From an uncultured Selenomonadaceae bacterium (GTDB lineage: Bacteria; Bacillota; Negativicutes; Selenomonadales; Selenomonadaceae), in assembly GCA_905234195.1 (NCBI GenBank), contig CAJOFR010000011.1, positions 1 to 64,000 of the forward strand: a stretch of 64,000 bases of DNA, written 5' to 3'. The position numbers were made by a program, and so were the translations under genes. Positions 42,084 to 49,472 of the stretch are shown here, piece by piece. Each line of letters begins with the position of its first letter. The first letter of the stretch is position 1. The notes under the pieces are model-generated. The model saw only the letters and a list, made by a program, of their open reading frames with translations, did no database searches and was not told the origin of the DNA.

Positions 42084-43484
42084 TTAGCCTCTGGGCGCAC
42101 CGCACTCCGCGCAAAATTTTCCTTTATTCTTCGCGCCGCACTTTGGGCAAGTCCATTCGCCGGCGGGTTTTGGCGCGCCGCACTCCGCGCAGAATTTTCC
42201 TCTATTCGTCGCCCCGCATTTCGGGCAAGTCCAATCACTCGACGCGGCGGCAGGTTTTTTTGCGGGCTTACGGCTGCCGCACTCCGCGCAAAACATTCCG
42301 CTGTTGCCTTCGTGCCCGCACTCCGAACAAGTCCACGTTGAAGAATTTTGAGGAACCTGAGCTTGCTGACGCGCCTGCAATTCCGCCTGTTGTCTTGCTT
42401 GAGCCTCCGCCTGTTGTCTTGCCTGTTCGGCTTGTGCTTGCATTTGCGCGCGCCGCTGAGCCTCCTGCTCCTGCTGCTGTTGTGCCATAGAGTAGAGATT
42501 GTTCGCGTTGATTCCGCCCGCGCCCTGCGCCATTTGCATGCCCATGAATCCTATCGCCGCGCCGCCCGCATTTTGTGCCGCCGCTTGCATTGCCGCCGCC
42601 TGCGCGCCCGTCAAGTGAGCCGCCGCCATTGCCGGATTTCTCAACGCGCCGTTGCGCTGCATCTCCTTAATCATGGCGACATCCTCTTCGTTCGCGCTGA
42701 CATTCGACACGCCGAAGGACACCACTTGCAAGCCGCGCAGGTCTCCCCACTTTTTGCTTAAGACGTCGTTCAAAGCGTCGGCAATTTCCTGCGTGTGAGC
42801 CGGCAACGCGCTGTAACGAATCCCAAGTTCAGAAATTTTCGCGAAGGCAGGCTGCAACGCCGTCATCAATTCGGTTTTTAGTTGCGCGTCAATTTCCGAA
42901 CGATTGTACACGTCAGAGACATTGCCGCAGACGTTTGTATAAAAGAGAATCGGATTGACAATCTTGTAGCTGTAGGAACCGAAACACTTTATCGAAATAT
43001 CAATGTCCAGCCCGATATTGTAATCGACGACGCGGAAGGGAATGGGGCTGGGCGTGCCGTACTTGTTGCCGACAATTTCTTTCGTGTTGAAATAATAGAT
43101 GCGCTGATCCTTGCCGGCATCTCCCCCGAAAGTAAAACGCTTGCCAATCTGGAAAAAAATTTCTTGAATGTTCGTCGCAAGATCCCCGCCGGAAAAAAGA
43201 GAAGGCTCCGTATTTTTATCGTAGGTGTATTGCCCGGGCTCCGCGCAGAAATCAACAACCTTCCCCTGCTCCACGATAACCATGCACTGCCCGTTGTTCA
43301 CGGAAATGACAGAACCCTGCGTGATAATATTATCGTCGCCCTTGTTGGAGCTGCCGCGCCCCGAACGACGATGACCTTTCGCAACGAGAATATCGGAAGA
43401 CAAACTATCGCAATAAAAAAATTCCTTCCATTGGTCTCCCAAAACTCCGCTTGCCGCACTCAACGCCGCTTTAATCAAACCCAT
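42084..43484 (-). CDS. SPFH-domain protein with three C-terminal zinc ribbons (YdjI-like)
   Basis: A 466-residue protein. Residues about 1-290 are an SPFH/flotillin-like domain (SVISVNNGQCMVIVEQGKVVDFCAEPGQYTYDK, GIRYSALPAHTQEIADALND), then an Ala-rich helix, a Gln/Ala coiled region (QQQEQEAQRRAQMQAQAEQ), and three zinc ribbons of the form WTCxxCG...FCAECG. This is the YdjI/virion-core-like architecture that recruits a PspA homologue to the membrane; no pspA is in the window. Start ATG 43484 set by GAGGAGGTTTAACAAA. Confidence 0.82.
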   Translation of the reverse strand: MGLIKAALSAASGVLGDQWKEFFYCDSLSSDILVAKGHRRSGRGSSNKGDDNIITQGSVISVNNGQCMVIVEQGKVVDFCAEPGQYTYDKNTEPSLFSGGDLATNIQEIFFQIGKRFTFGGDAGKDQRIYYFNTKEIVGNKYGTPSPIPFRVVDYNIGLDIDISIKCFGSYSYKIVNPILFYTNVCGNVSDVYNRSEIDAQLKTELMTALQPAFAKISELGIRYSALPAHTQEIADALNDVLSKKWGDLRGLQVVSFGVSNVSANEEDVAMIKEMQRNGALRNPAMAAAHLTGAQAAAMQAAAQNAGGAAIGFMGMQMAQGAGGINANNLYSMAQQQQEQEAQRRAQMQAQAEQARQQAEAQARQQAELQARQQAQVPQNSSTWTCSECGHEGNSGMFCAECGSRKPAKKPAAASSDWTCPKCGATNRGKFCAECGAPKPAGEWTCPKCGAKNKGKFCAECGAPRG

Positions 43485-43576
43485 TTTGTTAAACCTCCTC
43501 AAAAATTTTTTACCGTGTTGGTTGATTTTGCCGCCGCAAAAAATTTCCTGCAAAAAATTTTGCTACTCAACCGAAT

Positions 43577-43622
43577 TTGACAATCCCCCCGCCTCTAAGC
43601 GTAGCGTAGGCGGGAGTAGTTC
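43577..43622. mobile_element. IS200/IS605-like end remnant
   Basis: TTGACAATCCCCCC then CCCGCCT (43588-43594), a 13-base loop CTAAGCGTAGCGT, AGGCGGG (43608-43614) and AGTAGTTCAC. Resembles the right-end hairpins of IS200/IS605 elements and the hairpin at 69-97. It abuts the meaB stop codon. A terminator is the alternative, but no T-run follows on either strand. Confidence 0.4.
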
Positions 43623-44769
43623 ACTGACCGCTGAACAAATCGACTTTCTTTTCAGCTGCCCGCCGGACGTCGAACATTTTCACGAGCTCGGCAACGGCCT
43701 GCGTGGGGGAGATGACGCCGTTGAGGACGGCATGTTTTATTTCGGGCATCCTCCCGGTAATTACCGCGTCGCCAAAAAACAAACTGTGCAAGTGCTCGTC
43801 AATCATGGCGTACATCCAATCAAGCAACTGACTATCACGACGCTTTTGGAAGACGCCGCTTTCAGTAGTCAGCTTTTTAAAAACCTGAATGACTTCCCAC
43901 AGTTCGGGCAAGCCGGTTTTTTCGACAGCACTTGCAAGATAAGCGTGTGTCGGCCAACCTTCGGTGGCGGGGCGGATAAATTCGAGCATGCGTTCATATT
44001 CGCCGCGAGCCACTTTCGCGCGAACAAGGTTATCGCCGTCCGCCTTGTTAATGACAATCGCGTCCGCAAGTTCCATGACGCCCTTTTTAATCCCCTGAAG
44101 ATCATCACCCGCGCCCGTTAAGACGACGAGCATAAAAAAATCCACCATTGAACGAACAGTCGTTTCAGATTGCCCGACGCCGACAGTCTCAATCAAAATA
44201 ACGTCGTAGCCCGCCGCCTCACACATAAGCATAGTTTCGCGGCTTTTGCGAGCGACGCCGCCCAAAGTTCCTCCGGCAGGACTTGGGCGAATAAAAGCTT
44301 CGGGTCTGCGGCTTAAAGTTCCCATACGAGTTTTATCGCCAAGAATAGAGCCGTGCGTCACTGAGCTCGTCGGGTCAATCGTAAGCACCGCAATTTTATG
44401 CCCGTTGTCACAAAGCATATTGCCGAACGCCTCAATCATCGTGGACTTGCCCGCGCCCGGCACTCCGGTTATCCCGATACGCAGGGCTTTACCGGTTCGC
44501 GGGAGGAGCCTCTGCAAAACCCTTTGCGCCTTTGCAAAATGTTTCGGGCTGTTGCTTTCAATCAAAGTTATCGCCCGCGAAAGAATCATCCTGTCGCCTT
44601 TAATCACGCCATCAACCAAATCATCTTCGGTAAGAATCATTCGGCGCGCAGGTTTAAAATTTGGGTTTATGTTGCCGACGGTCGTATCTTTGATGCCCTC
44701 GATGCCGCTCATGACTGCCGAAGAATTTGAGACCGCCCAATCCGGCTTAGTCGTCGTATAATTTGCCAC
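43621..44769 (-). CDS. meaB: Methylmalonyl-CoA mutase-associated GTPase MeaB
   Basis: A 382-residue G3E P-loop GTPase: Walker A GITGVPGAGKSTMIEAFG, LTIDPTSSVTHGSILGDKTRM, SPAGGTLGGVARKSRE, GYDVILIETVGVGQSE, VINKADGDN are the MeaB/ArgK signature. It protects and reloads adenosylcobalamin-dependent methylmalonyl-CoA mutase. The mutase genes are not in the window. GTG start at 44769 after AAGGAGGCGGGGAC. Confidence 0.93.
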   Translation of the reverse strand: MANYTTTKPDWAVSNSSAVMSGIEGIKDTTVGNINPNFKPARRMILTEDDLVDGVIKGDRMILSRAITLIESNSPKHFAKAQRVLQRLLPRTGKALRIGITGVPGAGKSTMIEAFGNMLCDNGHKIAVLTIDPTSSVTHGSILGDKTRMGTLSRRPEAFIRPSPAGGTLGGVARKSRETMLMCEAAGYDVILIETVGVGQSETTVRSMVDFFMLVVLTGAGDDLQGIKKGVMELADAIVINKADGDNLVRAKVARGEYERMLEFIRPATEGWPTHAYLASAVEKTGLPELWEVIQVFKKLTTESGVFQKRRDSQLLDWMYAMIDEHLHSLFFGDAVITGRMPEIKHAVLNGVISPTQAVAELVKMFDVRRAAEKKVDLFSGQ

Positions 44770-44788
44770 GTCCCCGCCTCCTTAAAAA

Positions 44789-45016
44789 TTACCGGCAACA
44801 ACCTCTGCCGTAACCGCCGCGATAATTTCTGCCGTAGCCGTAGCAACCGCGATTGTCGTCGTAATAATCTTCGCAATAATAATTTTCGCAACAGAGATTT
44901 CTGCGGCAATAACCGTCGCGGCAATTTTCGTCGTCGTATTGAGCCGCTGCCGAAGTCAAATTAATTCCGAGTGCCGAAGTAAAAATCAACGATCCCACCA
45001 AAATTTTTTTTAACAT
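44789..45016 (-). CDS. Small exported Cys/Tyr/Gly-rich protein
   Basis: A 75-residue protein: signal peptide LKKILVGSLIFTSALGINL ending near SAAA, and a mature part with eight Cys and many Tyr (CRDGYCRRNLCCENYYC, then GYGRNYRGGYGRGCCR). No family recognised. Located between meaB and hairpin cassette E on the minus strand. Resembles small envelope or cell-surface adhesive peptides only in composition; function unassigned. Confidence 0.5.
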   Translation of the reverse strand: MLKKILVGSLIFTSALGINLTSAAAQYDDENCRDGYCRRNLCCENYYCEDYYDDNRGCYGYGRNYRGGYGRGCCR

Positions 45017-45066
45017 TTTAAATCCTCCTAAATCACAAATTATTTTTTTAAGTTTTCCAAAGGAGA

Positions 45067-45175
45067 GGGGCCGCCCAAGGACGGGCGGCCGCCCGCATTT
45101 GGTCGCGTGACGCGACCTCTGCGGGCAGTTTTCTTTTGCTTCTTTTCTTTTGCGCCAAAAGAAAAGAAGAGCTCC
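45067..45175 (+). repeat. Structured intergenic hairpin cassette (copy E)
   Basis: GGCCGCCC/GGGCGGCC with loop AAGGAC (45069-45090), GCCCGCA...TGCGGGC enclosing GGTCGCG-TGA-CGCGACC, TTTTCTTTTG and CTTCTTTTCTTTTG/CAAAAGAAAAGAAG, ending GAGCTC. The only copy whose AGGA-loop strand is not the 3' UTR strand of a neighbouring gene: both flanking genes read minus. Confidence 0.85.
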
Positions 45176-45198
45176 AAACTCTTTGGAAGAGAAAAATT

Positions 45199-46050
45199 TT
45201 AATCCTTGACAGCGTCAAGCGACGCGATAGCAACTTCAATCATAGAATCATCGGGTTCGCGCGTCGTCAAGTACTGCAACCAAAGTCCGGGCATTATCGC
45301 CAAATGAACGAGCGGATTTTTTGAACGCCCGGCAAATCGAATTATCTCGTAGGCAATTCCCGCGACGACCGGCAACAAAACTATTCGCGACAAAATTCTC
45401 AGCCACAGCTCCGGCCAGCCGAGAAAAGCAAATACGAAAATGCTGACTATCATGACGATTAAAAGGAACGCCGTCCCGCAACGCGGGTGCAGACGCGGAA
45501 ACTTTCGGACGTTGGAAACTGTCAGCGGCAAATCCGCCTCGTAGCAGAAAATTGTCTTGTGCTCCGCGCCGTGATACTGAAAGACGCGCTGAATATCTTC
45601 CATTCGCGAAATTAAAAAGATGTACAACAAAAAAATTATCAGCCGCAAAAATCCTTCCGCCAAGTTGAAAAAAAACGGGTCGTCTGTTATTTCGTGGAGG
45701 AACTTCGCCGCGAAAGTCGGTATCGCGATAAACAGCCCGCACGCCACAACCAGCGCGAAGAATATCGACGCGGCAAGCTCCTTGTCTGAAATTTGCTCGT
45801 CTTCTTCGCCCGCCGCCTGCGCCGAAAAAGAAAGTGACCTTATCCCCAAAATCAAACTCTCGAATAAATTCACCGAGCCGCGCAAAAATGGCAACTTCAA
45901 AATCGGATAGCGGTCGGCTATCGAAGTCACCGGCTTGACCTGCACATTAATTTTGCCGCTTGGTTCGCGGACAGCCGTCGCCACTTTTCCGAAACCGCGC
46001 ATCATTACCCCTTCGATAACCGCCTGCCCGCCGACTATAGGTTTTTCCAA
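45199..46050 (-). CDS. DUF1385 (YqhQ-like) membrane protein
   Basis: A 283-residue integral membrane protein of DUF1385: GGQAVIEGVMMRGFGKVATAVREP near the N-terminus, then about five transmembrane segments and YHGAEHKTIFCYEADLPLTV plus HPRCGTAFLLIV, the conserved HGAEHK and HPRCGT motifs. The His/Cys pairs may bind a metal. Function unknown; usually linked with cell-envelope or ribosome-related genes, here next to nadK. Confidence 0.85.
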   Translation of the reverse strand: MEKPIVGGQAVIEGVMMRGFGKVATAVREPSGKINVQVKPVTSIADRYPILKLPFLRGSVNLFESLILGIRSLSFSAQAAGEEDEQISDKELAASIFFALVVACGLFIAIPTFAAKFLHEITDDPFFFNLAEGFLRLIIFLLYIFLISRMEDIQRVFQYHGAEHKTIFCYEADLPLTVSNVRKFPRLHPRCGTAFLLIVMIVSIFVFAFLGWPELWLRILSRIVLLPVVAGIAYEIIRFAGRSKNPLVHLAIMPGLWLQYLTTREPDDSMIEVAIASLDAVKD

Positions 46051-46114
46051 CTTACCGCCTCCCCAAAATTTTTCGACTATGACTTTTTCTGCAACCGAAA
46101 AAATTTTCCTGCCT

Positions 46115-47023
46115 CTACCTTATCGGCTCGTACGCATTCCAAAGTTTTGCTTTGAGCACGTCATAATAATTTTTGTCGGCGAATTTTACAATCTGCGCGG
46201 TCATTTTGGACTTGCGGACAATAACTTCATCGTTCGGCTGAATTTTGAAACTCTCCTGCCCGTCAAGTGTAACCATGCAATCTTTGTTGGCGGAGACTTT
46301 TATTCGGACTTCGTCATCTTCGCTGACAACAATAGGACGAAGTTGGAAGGTGTGCGCGCAAATCGGAGTTAAAATCAGCGCGCGAATCGTCGGGTTTAAA
46401 ATCGGACCGCCCGCGCTTAAAGAATAGGCAGTCGAGCCCGTCGGACTGGAAACGATAATTCCATCCGCCTTGCAGTTCAAAAGGTGTGTATTGTTCACAA
46501 AAAGTTCAAGTCGCAACATTCGAGCAACGCCGCTTTTCGCAATGACGACGTCATTAATCGCGTTGCCCAAAAATCTTTCGCCGAGTTCGTTGCGGACGTA
46601 GCCGCTCAATAAAAGACGGTGCTCAACGATATATTCGCCGATTAAAATTTTTCCGAGCCGACTTTCAAGTTCGCGCGGTTCAATGTCCGCCAAAAATCCG
46701 AGCGTACCCAAATTAATTCCACAAACCGGAATCCCCTGCTCACGAAATCTGCGACAAACGCCAAGCAAAGTCCCGTCGCCGCCAATCGAAAGAGCCATGT
46801 CGATATGCACGCGCTCCACGCAGGGCAAACCAAATTCCTCCTTGCGAAATTGCCGCGCCTCCGTCGCCGGCATGACAAGCCGGACATCTTTGTTGCGATA
46901 AAAATTAAAAATGCGGTCAACAATTTCCCCCGAACGCCGCTTGCTCATGTTGGGGAAAACCGCAATTTGCATCATGCCCGCCTCGACGCCAAACACCGTG
47001 CCGAAAATATTTTGTCTCGCCAT
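46115..47023 (-). CDS. nadK: NAD kinase
   Basis: A 302-residue NAD kinase: SIGGDGTLLGVCRRF (GGDG), GINLGTLGFLADIEP, FLGNAINDVVIAKSG (NE/ND-type substrate loop), DGIIVSSPTGSTAYSLSAGGPIL. Makes NADP+. ATG 47023 after AGAGGAAGTGATTTA. Two more in-frame Met codons (MMQ at 46975) lie downstream, but the first start has the better site. Confidence 0.95.
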   Translation of the reverse strand: MARQNIFGTVFGVEAGMMQIAVFPNMSKRRSGEIVDRIFNFYRNKDVRLVMPATEARQFRKEEFGLPCVERVHIDMALSIGGDGTLLGVCRRFREQGIPVCGINLGTLGFLADIEPRELESRLGKILIGEYIVEHRLLLSGYVRNELGERFLGNAINDVVIAKSGVARMLRLELFVNNTHLLNCKADGIIVSSPTGSTAYSLSAGGPILNPTIRALILTPICAHTFQLRPIVVSEDDEVRIKVSANKDCMVTLDGQESFKIQPNDEVIVRKSKMTAQIVKFADKNYYDVLKAKLWNAYEPIR

Positions 47024-47047
47024 TAAATCACTTCCTCTCTTGAAAAA

Positions 47048-48670
47048 TTATTTTCCGCCCGGATTTTTTACAGTTATCCTTGATTCAAAAAGCCTGTTCC
47101 AGGGAAATTCGACGCGCAGATTTTCTTCTGCGACACTGATTGAAAATTTATTCTCCACGAAACTGGAAATCATAGACGCGCATTGATCCGACGCGGCGTA
47201 AATATTTTCGTTAAGGTCGCCGTAAAAATTCTTGTGATTGATTCTCTGCAACTGGTTCCTGACGTTCGCTTGATACGCCCAATCGTCAACGTAGCGCGTC
47301 ATGAGAATTTTCTGCTTGTCTTCGGAGGAAAATTTTTTCGCCAAAATCCCCGTGCTTAGAGCAAAGCCGGTTGAGTTCGTGGCGGTGTTCCAGCCGGCGT
47401 AGGCGTGCAGACTAAGCAACAGCCCGCGATTTTTCAGCTCCTCCAACAGGGCATTATCCGCGCCGTTGGCAAAAGCAATGTCCGCCACCGCGACGGGGTG
47501 ACCTGCGCGAATGTGTTTTTGAACGACGTCCGCAAAAAATTCCGTGCCTTCACGACGAGAAATTTTGTTAATCTCGCGCGCCGCCTCGTAAGTTTTTCCG
47601 TCGGGGTTCGTGTTGACGGCAAGAACAAAATCAGCTTTGCGGGGATTGTTGACGCGCTTCGCCCCGACCGCCAAAATTTCCGCGTTAATCGAATCGTCAA
47701 TAGGCTCGTCCGAATAAGAAGGAACGGTGTCCGCGCCGCTACCCGTGTTGTACTCTACGAAAATTTGTGGAGAATTTTTTGTGCGGTCATTGATCGCGCG
47801 CGTAATAAGCATCAGTCCGACTTCGTCAATGCCGGCAATTGTCTGATACTTCGTCCGATTAATTCTGTTGCCGTACTTTTGCAGCTGACGGCTCTCGAAA
47901 TGCGTTTGGGAGTACGGCGCATTATCGTCGCGCCCCAAAAGCAGACAGTCAAAATCTTTTTCCTTCGTCAAGTCAATTAATTTTTCGTTCGCGGCAAAAT
48001 TTTTTTCACGCCTGCCCATCCAATCTGAAATCGCGCGTTCGGGAATTAATTTCTGCAAAAAATCCAGTTCCTTGACTTCGCGCGGCGTCAAACTCGCGGA
48101 ATCTTTTTTATCTCGCAACGCGGTATAACGAAAAATATTTGCGCCGTAACTGCGATAATAATCCGGCTCCTCTTGTCCGGAGGCGTCGCCGCTACGTGGC
48201 GTGCGCATTATCGAACCGAAAACATAAATCGCCAAATTCTTATGATCCTTATGAAAATTCCTGAACTGTTCGGCGCGCTGTAAAATAATTTCTTTGTCGT
48301 AGTCGTGTTTCCGCGAACCGACGAGACTGCCATAAATCATTGAGTCCGAAGAAATAACCGCCGCCCTGACGTCGCGTTTGGCGTTGTTTTTTAGCCACTC
48401 CCAAAGTTTATCGGGGTCGCCGAGATTTTCGCGGCTACCCAAAATTTCCTTCGGCGGCACGATAATTTGATAGCCGCATTTTTCAGCAATCTCGACTGTT
48501 TGTTCGTTGACGACAGGGCGGTTATCGTGGGGTATGTACAAAATTTTTTCCGGCGCATTTTTTTTAGCCTCGCCGGTCGTCGCAATAAATAACCCCGTCA
48601 AAAAAAATATTGCTACCAAAATTAACGAGCGTTTAAAAAAATCCACGCCCTTTAGATTTTGCGGGTGCAT
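47048..48670 (-). CDS. DUF4127-family exported protein
   Basis: A 540-residue protein with an N-terminal membrane anchor/signal (FFKRSLILVAIFFLTGLFIATTGEA) and the DUF4127 hallmarks: KILYIPHDNRPVVNEQTVEIAEKCGY, SSDSMIYGSLVGSRKH, LLGRDDNAPYSQTHFESRQL, DEVGLMLITRA, AYAGWNTATNSTG. The family is uncharacterised; its P-x-D-x-R-P and G-x-x-D motifs suggest a hydrolase or glycosidase-like fold. The start is taken at ATG 48670 inside the upstream DUF2225 gene (38-base overlap); GTG 48646 is possible. Confidence 0.75.
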   Translation of the reverse strand: MHPQNLKGVDFFKRSLILVAIFFLTGLFIATTGEAKKNAPEKILYIPHDNRPVVNEQTVEIAEKCGYQIIVPPKEILGSRENLGDPDKLWEWLKNNAKRDVRAAVISSDSMIYGSLVGSRKHDYDKEIILQRAEQFRNFHKDHKNLAIYVFGSIMRTPRSGDASGQEEPDYYRSYGANIFRYTALRDKKDSASLTPREVKELDFLQKLIPERAISDWMGRREKNFAANEKLIDLTKEKDFDCLLLGRDDNAPYSQTHFESRQLQKYGNRINRTKYQTIAGIDEVGLMLITRAINDRTKNSPQIFVEYNTGSGADTVPSYSDEPIDDSINAEILAVGAKRVNNPRKADFVLAVNTNPDGKTYEAAREINKISRREGTEFFADVVQKHIRAGHPVAVADIAFANGADNALLEELKNRGLLLSLHAYAGWNTATNSTGFALSTGILAKKFSSEDKQKILMTRYVDDWAYQANVRNQLQRINHKNFYGDLNENIYAASDQCASMISSFVENKFSISVAEENLRVEFPWNRLFESRITVKNPGGK

Positions 48671-49370
48671 TTTTCTTATTTTTCTCCTCTTCCTGTTTTT
48701 TCTGAATGGCGCGCACTTCTCCCCAAAGGTCACGGGCTCTGTCATAAACTTTCGGCTCGCGGCTACGAACGGTTTGATCGCCGATAATTCTCGAAAGATG
48801 CTGTGCACACTTTTCAAAATCTCCCAGCCGATAATAAATCGCGCCGACCAAATACAGCGCGCCGGTGTCCGACAAACCGTCAACGGGATAACGCTCCTTT
48901 GAAATTGATTCGTCGAAAAGCTCCGCCGCCTTCGTCATGTACTCCTTTTCTTTTTCCGCCTCCTTCTTCGCACGATACAGCCACGCCAAATTCAAATTCA
49001 GCGTCGCCCTCTTCGACAACGAGCCATCTATAATTTCGAGGTACTTCAGCGCAAGTTGGTAGGAGGCAACGGCGTCCGGCAAGTTCCTTTCTTCAGTGAA
49101 CTCAATGTCGAGTTGCTTGTTTGAAAGATATTCCCAAAGTTTTTGACGATAAATTTTCGGCATCTTCGTCAAAAAAGTTTTCTCGTCCGCCGCAAAGCCG
49201 CAGTGTTCGCAAATCCAAATCTTGTAAAAATACGGATTAAAACCTTTGTAATGCGTGCAAAGATCCTCGTCGCGCTTTTCGACAACGAGCCGCGAACGAG
49301 TTTTAACCACGCGGGTGCTCTTCATGCAAATCGGGCAGGGCTTTTCCACCACGAAAGTATATTTCTCCAT
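48633..49370 (-). CDS. DUF2225 zinc-binding protein with TPR-like repeats
   Basis: A 245-residue protein: Cys-rich N-terminus (CPICMKSTRVVKTRSRLVV, WICEHCGFAADEKTFLTKMP) with C-x2-C pairs for zinc, then helical repeats (LPDAVASYQLALKYLEIIDG, TLNLNLAWLYRAKKEAE, GALYLVGAIYYRLGDFEKCA) and a Lys/Glu-rich tail. Matches DUF2225, which is of unknown function. Its 3' end overlaps the DUF4127 gene by 38 bases, suggesting translational coupling. Confidence 0.82.
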   Translation of the reverse strand: MEKYTFVVEKPCPICMKSTRVVKTRSRLVVEKRDEDLCTHYKGFNPYFYKIWICEHCGFAADEKTFLTKMPKIYRQKLWEYLSNKQLDIEFTEERNLPDAVASYQLALKYLEIIDGSLSKRATLNLNLAWLYRAKKEAEKEKEYMTKAAELFDESISKERYPVDGLSDTGALYLVGAIYYRLGDFEKCAQHLSRIIGDQTVRSREPKVYDRARDLWGEVRAIQKKQEEEKNKKNAPAKSKGRGFF

Positions 49371-49412
49371 CTTCTCTCTCCCTTCGATTTTAAAACGAGC
49401 GGCAAATTAATC

Positions 49413-49446
49413 GCGGGGGGAATCGTCTTCCGTGACAATCCCCCGC
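49413..49446. repeat. G/C-rich hairpin between DUF2225 and GH13-GH77 genes
   Basis: GCGGGGGGA-TTGTC-like pairing: GCGGGGGG (49413-49420) with CCCCCGC (49440-49446), with TGACAATCCCCC on the 3' arm. The 3' arm shares TGACAATCCCCC with the element at 43577. It lacks a T-run; it may be another IS605-type relic or a weak terminator. Confidence 0.35.
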
Positions 49447-49472
49447 AAGTTCTTAACAACGATAAAAATTTT

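Noticed and set aside
43577-43622. Intrinsic terminator of meaB
   Set aside because: There is a stem, but no T-run follows on the minus strand; the sequence matches IS605-type ends better.
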